The position numbers and the translations under genes are program-made. The notes beneath the pieces are model-generated. The model was not told the origin of the DNA and searched no databases. It saw only the letters and a list, made by a program, of their open reading frames with translations. From the NCBI GenBank assembly GCA_016719295.1, contig JADKAF010000001.1, positions 1,054,001 to 1,118,000 of the forward strand: a stretch of 64,000 nucleotides of DNA, given 5' to 3'. The stretch comes from Planctomycetota bacterium. Lineage in GTDB: Bacteria; Planctomycetota; UBA1135; JADKAF01. Positions 37,332 to 46,278 of the stretch are shown here, one piece after another. Position 1 is the stretch's first letter. The number at the start of each line of letters is the position of its first letter.

Positions 37332-37766
37332 TTGCAACGCGACGCCGACACGCCCGCCGAGTCCCTTCCGCCGCCGCCCGACCTGCGTCTGCCGCCGGAG
37401 CTGCGCCTGCGCGCCGGCGCGCGTATCCGCGAGATCCTCGATCGCGGTCAGCGGGCCGCGGGCGAGCGCGTGCTGCTCGTCGCGCTGCGCAACGAGCTCG
37501 GGCATGCGCGGCTCGCGTGCGTCTGCGGACGGCGCTTCGACAAGCGCGCGGTCGCGCGCAATCGCTGGCGCCGCCGCATCCGCGAGATCTTCCGCGTGCG
37601 TCGCTCCGAGCTCGAGGGTGGCGACCCGGGCTGGGATTGGGTCGCGGTCGCGCTGAAGCGCGAAGGGTCCATCGCCTTCGCGCGCCTCAGCAAGGACTTC
37701 CTCGGCGCAGCGGCACGCGCGCGAAGAGCCAAGCCTGGCCCTCCTCCCGGGCGAGCTCGGCGGTGA
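37332..37766 (+). CDS. rnpA: Ribonuclease P protein component
   Basis: Protein subunit that helps the RNase P ribozyme cut tRNA leaders. The signature ARLACVCGRRFDKRAVARNRWRR, with the basic RNR box, is followed by RRIREIFR. The N-terminal LRAGARIREILDRGQ aligns with the usual RxxFxxVxxRG start of the fold. No good ATG exists; the TTG at 37332 gives 144 residues and is the best guess. The C-terminus is a basic tail. yidD follows with a 4-base overlap, as in the common rpmH-rnpA-yidD-yidC cluster, but rpmH and yidC are not beside it here. Confidence 0.88.
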   Translation: MQRDADTPAESLPPPPDLRLPPELRLRAGARIREILDRGQRAAGERVLLVALRNELGHARLACVCGRRFDKRAVARNRWRRRIREIFRVRRSELEGGDPGWDWVAVALKREGSIAFARLSKDFLGAAARARRAKPGPPPGRARR

Positions 37767-38005
37767 TCACGCGCGCCATGATCGCGTTGGTGCGCTTCTA
37801 CCAGCGCGTGCTGAGCCCGCTCAAAGGCCCGTCGTGCCGCTTCCATCCGTCCTGCTCGCACTACGCGGTCGAAGCGCTGCAGACGCACGGCCCGCTGCGC
37901 GGCCTCTGGTATGCGCTGCGGCGTTTGCTGCGCTGTCAGCCCTTCGCGCGCGGCGGCTTCGATCCCGTCCCGCCGCCGCGCCAGGGGCGTCGCGCTCCGG
38001 AATAG
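37763..38005 (+). CDS. yidD: Membrane protein insertion efficiency factor YidD
   Basis: An 80-residue protein with the full YidD signature: FYQRVLSPLKGPSCRFHPSCSHYAVEAL, then GLWYALRRLLRCQPFARGGFDPVP. All three conserved cysteines are present. An amphipathic N-terminal helix is expected to sit on the inner membrane near YidC. The GTG at 37763 overlaps the rnpA stop; an ATG five codons later is an alternative start. Confidence 0.94.
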   Translation: MITRAMIALVRFYQRVLSPLKGPSCRFHPSCSHYAVEALQTHGPLRGLWYALRRLLRCQPFARGGFDPVPPPRQGRRAPE

Positions 38006-38129
38006 TTCGGCGTCCCCCTGGACCCCGCGCGACCGCGAGAGCAGCATCGGGCGATCGCGAGCGCCGACGCGCGCGCTGCCCGCCTCCACGCGGCGAAGCT
38101 CGCGATCGCCCCATCCTTCGGAGGTCCCC

Positions 38130-39479
38130 ATGTCCATCGAGAACGCCCGCGCGCCTCGCTATCGCTCTGCCTCGAAGCTCCTCTGCGCTTTGGGCCTCGC
38201 CGCACCACTCGTCGCGCAGACCGGGGTCGTCGGACCGCCTGCGGTCGATGATCCGTTGCTGCGCGACTACGTGAACGCGAACGGCACCTTCCATCCCGCA
38301 CAGCTCGGCGTCGGCAACCTGCAGCAGCTCAACTTCGTCGCCGATCCCGCGCTGCCGCCCGGCGTCTACCACACGACGCTCACCGTCTCCGCCAATCCCG
38401 CGAATCCGCAGGCGGGTGGCGGCGACATCTGGTGCGGGCTCTACGACGTGAGCACCGACACCTTCACCTCGCGCCCCGACGTCGACGCCTTCAACACCAC
38501 GGCGTACGAGTTCGGCTTGATGTACAACCCGAGCGCGGGTCGCTCCAACAGCGCGACCTTCGGCCCGGCGACCGTCGCGGTTTGGGATGACGGCGTGCTG
38601 GTGCGCTGCACCTACCGCGCGGCGTTCGGCCAGCCGTTCCTCCCCCATCAGGCGATCTCGAACGCGCCGAGCGGCTTCCTCGATCCGACCCTCGCGACGA
38701 TCGGCGGCGAGCTGCATCTCCTCTACGTCGGCGGCGGCTCGGGCGGTCAGGCGATCTTCGCCGATCGACTGCTCATCACGCAGGGCAACCCGCCGGCGTT
38801 CTCACTCGCCTTGAACTCGCGCGTGCTCGTCGATGCCGCGGCCGTCACCGCCGGAGGCTTCACGGGCACGCCGCACTCGCCCGTCCCGATCGTCGGCGGC
38901 GATGGCGAGCTGCAAGCCCTGGCGTTCAGCGCCAACGCGCCGAACGGCGATAGCGACACCTACTGGATCTCCGCCGTCGACGGCACGGGCAAGGTCTTCC
39001 GCATCGACGACTCCCCGGGCTGGTCGAACAACGGCGGAGTGATCGGCGGGCGCGTGTTCCAAGCCAATGCGGTGTCGACCTATCACGCGTTCGACTTCGA
39101 ATGCGCATTCCTCACCGGAGACGACGAGCGCGCGACCCGCGGGCAGCCGACTCGCTCCGCCGTGATCGACGTGCACGTGCCGCCGGACCCGACCTTTCCG
39201 TGGGCCGCGCTTCTCTTGATCGACACCGCGCTGATCCCCGGAGGTCCGCTCGTCGGCCCCTTCGCGCCGACCATCCTCGGCGACCTCGCGGTGCAGTTCT
39301 CGGGCATCATCCCGCCGCTCTCGATGCCGCCCATCAGCGCCACCAGCGGTCGCAGCGGGATCACCGCGCCGGTGCCCGCGAACCTCTCCGGCAACATCTA
39401 CGTGCAGGCGATCGTCGTGCATCCGTCCGCCAGCGGCATCCAGGCCTGGCTCACGAACGACGTCGTCGTCCGGCTCTGA
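38130..39479 (+). CDS. Secreted protein of unknown function
   Basis: A 449-residue protein with a strong GGAGGT ribosome site before the ATG and a signal peptide (SKLLCALGLAAPLVAQ, cleavage near residue 30). The mature protein is rich in beta-strand-type sequence, Gly, Asn, Pro and Val, with few charged residues. Segments such as SNSATFGPATVAVWDDGVLVRCTYR and GGELHLLYVGGGSGGQAIFADRLL suggest a beta-propeller or jelly-roll. It ends NIYVQAIVVHPSASGIQAWLTNDVVVRL, a C-terminal style seen in secreted proteins of some planctomycetes. No catalytic motif is visible. Expression may be high, judging by the ribosome site. Confidence 0.84.
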   Translation: MSIENARAPRYRSASKLLCALGLAAPLVAQTGVVGPPAVDDPLLRDYVNANGTFHPAQLGVGNLQQLNFVADPALPPGVYHTTLTVSANPANPQAGGGDIWCGLYDVSTDTFTSRPDVDAFNTTAYEFGLMYNPSAGRSNSATFGPATVAVWDDGVLVRCTYRAAFGQPFLPHQAISNAPSGFLDPTLATIGGELHLLYVGGGSGGQAIFADRLLITQGNPPAFSLALNSRVLVDAAAVTAGGFTGTPHSPVPIVGGDGELQALAFSANAPNGDSDTYWISAVDGTGKVFRIDDSPGWSNNGGVIGGRVFQANAVSTYHAFDFECAFLTGDDERATRGQPTRSAVIDVHVPPDPTFPWAALLLIDTALIPGGPLVGPFAPTILGDLAVQFSGIIPPLSMPPISATSGRSGITAPVPANLSGNIYVQAIVVHPSASGIQAWLTNDVVVRL

Positions 39480-39507
39480 GCCTCGCGCCTCCGGCGCCGA
39501 GACGCTC

Positions 39508-39971
39508 TCAGAGTCGGAACGGGACCGCGCCGCGCGTCGGCGCGGTCCGCTCGCGGCGCAGCAGCGCCTGCGTGACCGCGACCAACGCCGCGCCGAGGAA
39601 GAACCCGAGCTTCCTCCGCGGCTCCCAGTACGTGCCCCAGATCGACGCGAGCTCGAGCCCGGCGGCGAGCAGCACGAGCAGCGCGCCGTAGGCGGCGCGG
39701 CGCGGCCAGAGCAAGAGCAACGCCCCAGCAGCCCGCAGGCGAAGAGCACCCACGGCACCGCCGCCGCGACCTCGGCCGAAAGGCCCTTGCGGCTCCACAT
39801 CTCCCCGTAGCGCAAGAGCACTTGATAGCGGGGATCGAGCAGCTCCGAGAGCCGCCGCCACGCGTCGAGGCCGAAGAGCGTCGCGACGCCGCAGCGCAGC
39901 AGCGAGTCGACGAAGCGCAGGACGGAACGGGTCAAGGCGATCACCTGGGAGCGGGCGTTCGGGCGGAGCAT
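39508..39971 (-). pseudogene. MauE/DoxX-like four-span membrane protein, frameshifted
   Basis: Two adjacent frames together encode one small membrane protein. The N-terminal part from the ATG at 39971 reads MLRPNARSQVIALTRSVLRF ... AAAVPWVLFACGLLG. The C-terminal part in the next frame reads ALLLLWPRRAAYGALLVLLA and ends APTRGAVPFRL. Adding a single G to the four-G run near 39735-39740 (CTGCTGGGGCGTTG) would fuse them into 154 residues with four hydrophobic spans and a GTYWEP loop. The run type is the same as one of the secA indels, so a sequence error is more likely than a true pseudogene. Possible role: a DoxX/MauE-type membrane redox partner, uncertain. Confidence 0.72.
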
Positions 39972-40052
39972 GCCATCGAAGGCGCGCGCGGGGAATCGAG
40001 AGCAGAGCGGGCTTCGGCTAGATTGTCCGCCCACTTCGCGCCGGGAGGCCGC

Positions 40053-40859
40053 GTGATCGTTCAACCGCTCGCGAGCGGGAGCAAGGGCAATGCCGTCTGG
40101 GTCGAGCACCAGGGAACGCGCCTGCTCTTCGACGCCGGCTTGCCGGGTCCCGAGCTCATCGCCCGAGCCCGCGCCGCCGAGCGCGAGCCGAAGCGCCTGA
40201 ACGCCATCTTCCTCTCGCACTTGCACCTCGATCACGCGCGCGGCTTGCGGCGCGCGGCCAAGGTCTCGGGCGCGCCGGTGTTCCTGCATCGCGCGCATTC
40301 CGAGCGCGGCCTCTACCGCGGAGTGGGCGACGTGCGCAGCTTCACCCCCGGCGAGCCGCGCGAGATCGGCAGCCTCAGCGTCGAGGCCTTCGCGGTCTCG
40401 CATGACGCGATTCCGACGGTCGGCTTCGTGGTGCGCACGCCGGAGGCTCGCTTCGGCTTCGCGACCGATCTCGGCTGCAGCGACGAGGGCGTGATCGAGC
40501 AGCTCTCCGGCTGCGACGCCCTCTACCTCGAGTTCAATCACGACGAGCAGATGCTCTGGCACGGGCCGTACCCGGGCCCGCTGAAGGAGCGCATCGCCGG
40601 CATGCAGGGCCACCTCTCGAACGCGCAGGCCGAGCGCTTGCTCGAGCGCGTGGCCGGCGAGCGCCTGCGCTTCGTCTTCCTCGCGCATCTCTCCGAGACG
40701 AACAACACTCCCGAGCTGGCGCTCGCCGCAGCGCGCCGCGCGCTGCAGCGCGCGGGCCGCGAGCAGCACGTCGAGCTGCGCATCGCCCTGCAGCATACGC
40801 CGACTCCTCCGCACGAGCTCGGAGCCCTCCGCACCAACGATCTGGAACGCGCGTCATGA
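40053..40859 (+). CDS. MBL-fold metallo-hydrolase, WalJ/YycJ-like
   Basis: A 268-residue protein. GTG at 40053 is preceded by GGGAGG. The N-terminus PLASGSKGNAVWVE is the SGSxGN hallmark of the WalJ/YycJ branch of metallo-beta-lactamase proteins. Metal ligands are SHLHLDH (56-61), H in AVSHDA, D in FATDLG and H in LAHLSE, a complete set. Relatives are 5' exonucleases linked to DNA repair and cell-wall signalling, and act in the cytoplasm. Its stop overlaps the next start as ATGA, which couples it to a large membrane-anchored protein of unrelated type. Confidence 0.9.
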   Translation: MIVQPLASGSKGNAVWVEHQGTRLLFDAGLPGPELIARARAAEREPKRLNAIFLSHLHLDHARGLRRAAKVSGAPVFLHRAHSERGLYRGVGDVRSFTPGEPREIGSLSVEAFAVSHDAIPTVGFVVRTPEARFGFATDLGCSDEGVIEQLSGCDALYLEFNHDEQMLWHGPYPGPLKERIAGMQGHLSNAQAERLLERVAGERLRFVFLAHLSETNNTPELALAAARRALQRAGREQHVELRIALQHTPTPPHELGALRTNDLERAS

Positions 40860-43852
40860 GTCGGTCCCTGCTCGTCCTCCTCGGGGTGCTCGCGCTCGCG
40901 GGGCTCGCCGCGCTCCTCTGGCTCACCGGCGATGCCGGCACCTCGCGCGACGCGCATCTGGAGAGCGGCTCCGCGCGCGCCGACGGCACCGACGGTCTCT
41001 CCGACCCGCTGCTCGCTCCGGTAGCGGCGGACGCCGCGCAAGCGACGGAGGGAGGGTCGACGCATCCACTGCTCCGCACACAGCGCGACGCCGCCGCACC
41101 TGCATGGCGTTCGGCCGGATGGATCCTCGCCGGTCGCGTCGAGAACGCCTCCGGCGATCCGCTGCCCGGTGTCGAGGTCGCGGCGACGCTCGATGCCGAG
41201 GTGCGCAGCATCGGCTCGATCCTGGATCAGATCGCCTCCGCGCGCCGCGGTCGCGCCGCGACGCGCACCGATGCGCAGGGCCGCTTCGTGCTGCGCGACC
41301 TGCCGGAGACCGCGCTGCGCGTGCGCGCTTGGCGCGACGACGGCGCGCAGATCGAGCGCGGCGGCGTGCGTGCCGCTCCCGCCGGAGCGGAGGTCGAGCC
41401 GTTGGTGCTGCGCTTCGAAGCCGGACTCGAGCTCACCATCCTCTACCGCGATGGCGAAGGGCGACCTCTCGCGGGGCAGCATCTCGCCGCGCTCCGGAAC
41501 CTCGAGGACCGCGTGCTCGGGCTCGAGAGCACGGCCCTCACCACCGGTGAGGACGGCCTCGCGCGCGCGGCGGGGATCGCTCCGGGCCGCTACACCATCG
41601 TCGCGTTCCCCGCCGAAGGTTCGCTGCAGTCCCTGCGCGTGGAGCTGCAGCTCTACACCGACACGCGACTCGAGCTCGACGCGAGCCCTGCCGGTCGACT
41701 CGAGCTCCTCGTGCGGGACGCGCAACGCGCGCCGGTCGCGGGTGCGCACTTCCTCGCGCTCGTCGGCAGCGGCCGCGGGGGCGGGCTGGTGCACGGCACC
41801 ACGAACCTGGAGGGCTTGCTGGTCATCGAGCGCGCGCCTCTCGGTCGACTCCAACTCGCGTTCGTTCACGCCGTTGGTCACACGAGCTGGCCGCCATCTC
41901 CCGAGAGCATGGGCCGGCACGAGGTCAGCGCGGAGAAACCCTGCCGCATCGAGATCGAGCTCGCCGCGGTGCGTGCGTTGCGCGGACGCGTGATCGACGG
42001 CGCCACCGGCGCGCCGCTCGCTCAGACCGAGCTGCGCTTCCGCACGGCTTCGGATCCGCGCGGCGCGATCACCGCGCGCGCTCGTACGGATGCCGACGGG
42101 ACCTTTGCGCTGGAGCGCATTCCCCGTGAGCGGCTGCATCTCGGCGTGGCGTCCTCGAGCCTGCATGCCATCGAGCCAGAGCTCGCGCCCCTCAGCATCT
42201 TCGCGAACCGCGAGGAAGAGGGTGCCTGGGATTGGATCGACCTCTCCGCGGCAGACGCCCCGGAGAGGCTCGAGCTGAAGGTCCCCGCCCCCGGAGTCCT
42301 CGCCGGAGTCGTGCGCGACGAGAGCGGTGAGATCGCCGCGAATCACGAGCTCGTGGCGACGCTCGACCGGCGCGGCTTCCGCTGTCGCGTCGAGACGCGC
42401 AGCGACGAGAAGGGTGGCTTCCGCTTCGAGGGTTTGCACACTCCTGCGACGTGGAACGTGGCGCCTCTGCGCGCCACCGAGGGCTTCGTGCCTCTGGAGC
42501 AGCGGCTCGAGGCCGGGGCGGGAGCGGACGGCCTCGTGCTGCGCTTGCCGTCGCGTCTGCTCTTGCGCGGCACCGTGACCGGCGAAGGCGCGCCCGTCGC
42601 CGGAGCGCGCGTCATCTTCGTGACCCCTTCGCAGCAGCGCATCTTGCGCCGCACCGATGCTCGGGGTGCCTTCGAGATCGCGTTGGCAGCGCCGAGCTTG
42701 CGGGTGCAAGTCGAAGCACAGGGCTTCGCTCGCTACGAGCAAACGATCGAGGCCGCGAACGGTGCGTTCGCCCCGCTCTCCATCGAGCTCTTGCGCGCGA
42801 TCGAGCTCGAGGGCAGCGTTCGCGACGCAGCTCAGGCCCCTCTCGCGGAAGCCAGGGTTCAGTGGATCCGACGTGCGCCTGACGGCAAACGCTCCCGAGC
42901 CATCGAGAACGCGCGCACGGATGGCGCGGGCGAGTTCCGCTTCGGCGCGTTGACGCAAGGTCCCGGCGAGCTCGAAGTGCAGCGCCCGGGCTACCGTCGC
43001 TGGTCGCGCTCGTTCGAGGATCCCCGCGCGGCGCATGGGATCCAGATCACGCTCGAGCTCGGCCTCACCTTGAGCGGCATCGTGCTCCTGCCCGATGGCA
43101 GCCCTGCAGCGGGCGCGAGGGTCGACGTGAGCGGAGCTGGTCAACCGGGCTTCCGCGTCGTGTCACGCGAAGATGGGACCTTCGAGGTCGCGGGGTTGGA
43201 GGAAGGCACCTGCTCGATCGAAGCGAGCCCGGCGGAGGCCACGACCTCGATCGGACTGCGCGGCAGCGAGAGCTCGCAAGCGCCCGCGGGATCGACCGGC
43301 ATCGAGCTGCGCCTGCGCCCCGGTGCCGTCCTTCGGGGCTCGGTCGATGGTTCCGAGTTGTTCCCAAGCCTGCGCTTGTCGAGTGTATTGATCACAGCGA
43401 TCGATGCCGAGCAGCGCGAGCTCGCCACGGGGCAACCCGACGACCAAGGGCGCTTTGTTCTCTCCGGCCTCGCTCCCGAGGCCGAGGTGCGCGTGCTCGT
43501 TTCCGCCGGAATGGGCATCATTCGCTATGAGGCCTTCGGGCCCTTTCGCCCCGGGGGAGAGATCGGCCCATTGCGCCTGCAGCGAGGCGGAGGCCTCAGC
43601 GGTCGACTCGTCGATCGCGCGGGCCAGCCCGTCGCGGGGATACGCGTCACCTGTGTCGATGCGAGCGACCGCGCAGGTCTGACACCTCCGCAGATCACGA
43701 ACAGCGACAAGGACGGCCGCTTCCACTTCGTGGGCTGCTCGCTCAGTTCCCTGAAGCTGCTCTTCCTGCTGCCGACCACTCCGCGACGCGAGCAAGTCGT
43801 CGACGGCGTCCACGCCGGCGGCGTCGAGCTGGAGATCGCGCTCGACCTCTGA
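40856..43852 (+). CDS. Membrane-anchored protein with tandem carboxypeptidase-regulatory-like domains
   Basis: A 998-residue protein with an N-terminal anchor (about 4-23), a short disordered linker, and then about nine beta-sandwich repeats. Each starts with an L-x-G-x-V strand and contains the P-x-AGAxV and D-x-x-G-x-F/A turns (for example GRVENASGDPLPGVEV with TDAQGRFVLRDLP, and GRVIDGATGAPLAQTEL with TDADGTFALERIP). The last repeat is SGRLVDRAGQPVAGIRV with NSDKDGRFHFVG. No catalytic domain is seen. It is translationally coupled to the metallo-hydrolase gene upstream. Same family as 22865, 49960 and 61015. Confidence 0.86.
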   Translation: MSRSLLVLLGVLALAGLAALLWLTGDAGTSRDAHLESGSARADGTDGLSDPLLAPVAADAAQATEGGSTHPLLRTQRDAAAPAWRSAGWILAGRVENASGDPLPGVEVAATLDAEVRSIGSILDQIASARRGRAATRTDAQGRFVLRDLPETALRVRAWRDDGAQIERGGVRAAPAGAEVEPLVLRFEAGLELTILYRDGEGRPLAGQHLAALRNLEDRVLGLESTALTTGEDGLARAAGIAPGRYTIVAFPAEGSLQSLRVELQLYTDTRLELDASPAGRLELLVRDAQRAPVAGAHFLALVGSGRGGGLVHGTTNLEGLLVIERAPLGRLQLAFVHAVGHTSWPPSPESMGRHEVSAEKPCRIEIELAAVRALRGRVIDGATGAPLAQTELRFRTASDPRGAITARARTDADGTFALERIPRERLHLGVASSSLHAIEPELAPLSIFANREEEGAWDWIDLSAADAPERLELKVPAPGVLAGVVRDESGEIAANHELVATLDRRGFRCRVETRSDEKGGFRFEGLHTPATWNVAPLRATEGFVPLEQRLEAGAGADGLVLRLPSRLLLRGTVTGEGAPVAGARVIFVTPSQQRILRRTDARGAFEIALAAPSLRVQVEAQGFARYEQTIEAANGAFAPLSIELLRAIELEGSVRDAAQAPLAEARVQWIRRAPDGKRSRAIENARTDGAGEFRFGALTQGPGELEVQRPGYRRWSRSFEDPRAAHGIQITLELGLTLSGIVLLPDGSPAAGARVDVSGAGQPGFRVVSREDGTFEVAGLEEGTCSIEASPAEATTSIGLRGSESSQAPAGSTGIELRLRPGAVLRGSVDGSELFPSLRLSSVLITAIDAEQRELATGQPDDQGRFVLSGLAPEAEVRVLVSAGMGIIRYEAFGPFRPGGEIGPLRLQRGGGLSGRLVDRAGQPVAGIRVTCVDASDRAGLTPPQITNSDKDGRFHFVGCSLSSLKLLFLLPTTPRREQVVDGVHAGGVELEIALDL

Positions 43853-43945
43853 GCCTCTCCCGAGGTGCTCCGCGCCGCGGCTCTTCAAGGCGCCTCGCGA
43901 ACGCAGTCGATAGCTGCGAGCGAAGCGAAGAGGAGATCGCATCGC

Positions 43946-45697
43946 ATGGACGTGGAGGTCGGCGTCACCGCGGCGCAGCGGCTCCGTCGCGCGCTCGCAA
44001 CGGGAGGGATCTTCGCGCTGGCGCTCCTCGGCGCTTGCGCGCCGGACGAGCCCCGGCCGAAGACGACGGCGCGCTCCGCGGACGCGCCGTCCGCGCCTGG
44101 GAGCTTTGAGGGGGTCGCTGCGCTGCCGGCGCGCGCGCTCCCCGCCGCAGGGCTCCTCGACACCACTCCACCGACGCTGCGCCTCGTGGCGTCGCACGGC
44201 GCCAGCACCGCGCCCAACGCGGCGATCCTGCTCGAGGCCGATGAGCCGCTGCATGAGCGCGCGCACGAGCTCGTGCGCGTCATCGTGCGGAGCGGCGGCA
44301 GAGCGGTTCCGCACGACGTCGAGCTCGCGGCCGAGCGCTGGCTCGTGATCACGCCGCGCGGCTCGTGGACCGGCGGAGCGGCGCACGAGCTCCTCGCCGA
44401 GTCGGTGCTCGACCGCAACGGCAACGCGCTCGCGCGTTTCGAGTCCCGCTTCGAAGCCGGGCGCTTCGAGGACCTCGCCGCGCCGCGCGTCGACGCGCGG
44501 CTGCTCGACCTCGAGCCCGAGCAAGCGCGCGAGGTGCTGGTCGCGAGTCGCGGGCTCTCGATCACCCTGCGCTCCGACGAGGTGCTGCATCCCAAGCTCA
44601 GCACCGTGCGCATCCTCGCACCGGTGAGCTTCGAAGGGCGGCGCCGAGCGGCACGCAGCGCGCTGCCGCCGTTCTGGGCCGGTCCCGCGGAAGCCCTGCG
44701 CTACGAGCCTAGCTCCGAGCTGGAGCTGCCGCGCGGACGCGTGCGCTTCGAGCTCGATCTCTTCGATCTCGCCGGCAACGCGGTCGCGCGCCTGGAGCTC
44801 AGCGCACGCGTCGCGCGCCTCGATCCGCAGATGCGCCCCTTCGCGCGGCGCGACGTGATCCACGTCGACTTCGCCTCGGATCGCTGGCCGCTCGGCAGCG
44901 CCGACGGCCTGTCCGATTGGCACCAGGATCTGCTGCGCTTCGGCTTGCTCGCGGAGGGCGATCCCCTCGGGCTCTCCGCAGCGGTCGCCGAGGAGCTCGC
45001 CGAGCGAGCGCTCGAGCACGCGCGGGCCTTGCTCGGCGCCGCGCCGAGAGAGCGGCTCGAGCTGCGCCTCGAGGCTCCGCCCGTCGGCACTCCCGCGCGG
45101 CTCTGCGTCGGCGGAGGTGACCCCTCGCTGCCGCGTCGCCAGCTCCGGGGCGCCTCGAGCGGGCTCCTCGGCCGCGCGCCTTTCGATCGACGCAACGCCA
45201 CCCACGAGGAGCAGAGCTGCCGCCTCGCACCGGCGCTCGGCGTCTTCCCCGGCGAGCTCTTCCACGCCGAAGCACGCGCCGCGCTGGAAGCTCGTGCGCG
45301 AGGCGCGACCGCGTTCGACCAGATCTTCTCCGCGCTCGCACCCGAGCTCGGCGGCACGCCCTTCGGCGCGCATCCGCTCGACGCTCGCCTCGTCGATCCG
45401 CACTTCACCCTGGCGAGCGCTACGCCCGCGGAGGCCGCACGTGCCGCGGCGCTCGAGCGCGCGTCCGTGGCGTTGACGAACGTCGTCGGCGCCCTCGTCG
45501 CGCACGAGCTCGCCCACACGCTCGGGCTCGTCGAGCCCGAGGATCCGCCTCGGGGCCTGCGCGGCTCGCGCGGCTACCACGGCGACGAGAGCGAACTGAT
45601 GTCGGGCGCGCTGGACTTCGCACGCCTCGTCGATCCCCAGCTCGAGCTCGGCGCCTTGGAGCGCGCCTTCCTCGCCGAGCGCCTCGTCCTCCGCTGA
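43946..45697 (+). CDS. Metzincin-like lipoprotein metallopeptidase
   Basis: A 583-residue protein with a long signal sequence and lipobox LLGAC (lipidated Cys 31). Residues 60-320 hold two Ig-like beta-sandwich segments (PPTLRLVASHGASTAPNAAI and ITLRSDEVLHPKLSTVRIL). The C-terminal domain has the zinc motif HELAHTLG at 520-527 and a Met-turn-like ESELMSG with Met at 552. In metzincins the third ligand three residues after the Gly is His or Asp; here it is Glu (E530), which is unusual. It should act outside the inner membrane. It follows the repeat-domain gene by 93 bp, and 45709 follows it by 11 bp. Confidence 0.82.
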   Translation: MDVEVGVTAAQRLRRALATGGIFALALLGACAPDEPRPKTTARSADAPSAPGSFEGVAALPARALPAAGLLDTTPPTLRLVASHGASTAPNAAILLEADEPLHERAHELVRVIVRSGGRAVPHDVELAAERWLVITPRGSWTGGAAHELLAESVLDRNGNALARFESRFEAGRFEDLAAPRVDARLLDLEPEQAREVLVASRGLSITLRSDEVLHPKLSTVRILAPVSFEGRRRAARSALPPFWAGPAEALRYEPSSELELPRGRVRFELDLFDLAGNAVARLELSARVARLDPQMRPFARRDVIHVDFASDRWPLGSADGLSDWHQDLLRFGLLAEGDPLGLSAAVAEELAERALEHARALLGAAPRERLELRLEAPPVGTPARLCVGGGDPSLPRRQLRGASSGLLGRAPFDRRNATHEEQSCRLAPALGVFPGELFHAEARAALEARARGATAFDQIFSALAPELGGTPFGAHPLDARLVDPHFTLASATPAEAARAAALERASVALTNVVGALVAHELAHTLGLVEPEDPPRGLRGSRGYHGDESELMSGALDFARLVDPQLELGALERAFLAERLVLR

Positions 45698-45708
45698 GAC
45701 CTCGCAGC

Positions 45709-46278
45709 ATGCGCCAGCTCTTCATTTGCGGCTCTCTCCTGCTCTTCGTGCTCGCCGCCTCTCCGGAGGCTCGCGCCCAGAGTGGAGCCTGCGAGCATCG
45801 CGGTGCCACCAGCGTCTTCGAGCTCGCGATCACGAGCTCGCTGCTCGCGACCGCCGCGGTCGCCCGGCCGAGCGACGGTCCGGCGATCCTGATCGCGCTC
45901 GAATGGCATCGAGGTGCTGGCCCGCGCGGCGCGCGCATCGATCTGCTGCACGACGATCCAGCGCTCGTCGATGGCGAGCGCGTGCTCGTTTTCGTGCAGC
46001 GCCGCGGCGAGCAGCTGCTCGCCCCCGCGGGATCTCGCGCCCTGCTGCGCGGAGCGGATCTCGGCTTGGCGCCGGAGCTCGCGTTGTACGCGGAGCTGCC
46101 GCGCGGGGAGCGCGAGGAGCTCGCCGTGGCGCTCGCGCGGCGCTCGCTGCGCTGCGCGTCCGACCGCGCGGCCGCCCTCGCTCAGCTGCAACCTGCGCTC
46201 GTCGCCGAGCCCGCGCGCTCCGAGCGCGCTAGGTCGTTCCTGGGCTCGCTGCGCGCGCGTCGCGCGCGTCAGGGCTGA
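45709..46278 (+). CDS. Small secreted protein of unknown function
   Basis: A 189-residue protein with a clear signal peptide (LLLFVLAASPEARA, cleavage near residue 23). The mature domain contains two cysteines that could form a disulfide (GACEH and SLRCASD), a beta-rich middle (ERVLVFVQRRGEQLLAPAG) and a basic C-terminus. I do not recognise the family. It starts 11 bases after the metzincin-like lipoprotein gene, which suggests cotranscription. Its last 10 bases overlap the convergent amidase gene. Confidence 0.74.
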   Translation: MRQLFICGSLLLFVLAASPEARAQSGACEHRGATSVFELAITSSLLATAAVARPSDGPAILIALEWHRGAGPRGARIDLLHDDPALVDGERVLVFVQRRGEQLLAPAGSRALLRGADLGLAPELALYAELPRGEREELAVALARRSLRCASDRAAALAQLQPALVAEPARSERARSFLGSLRARRARQG

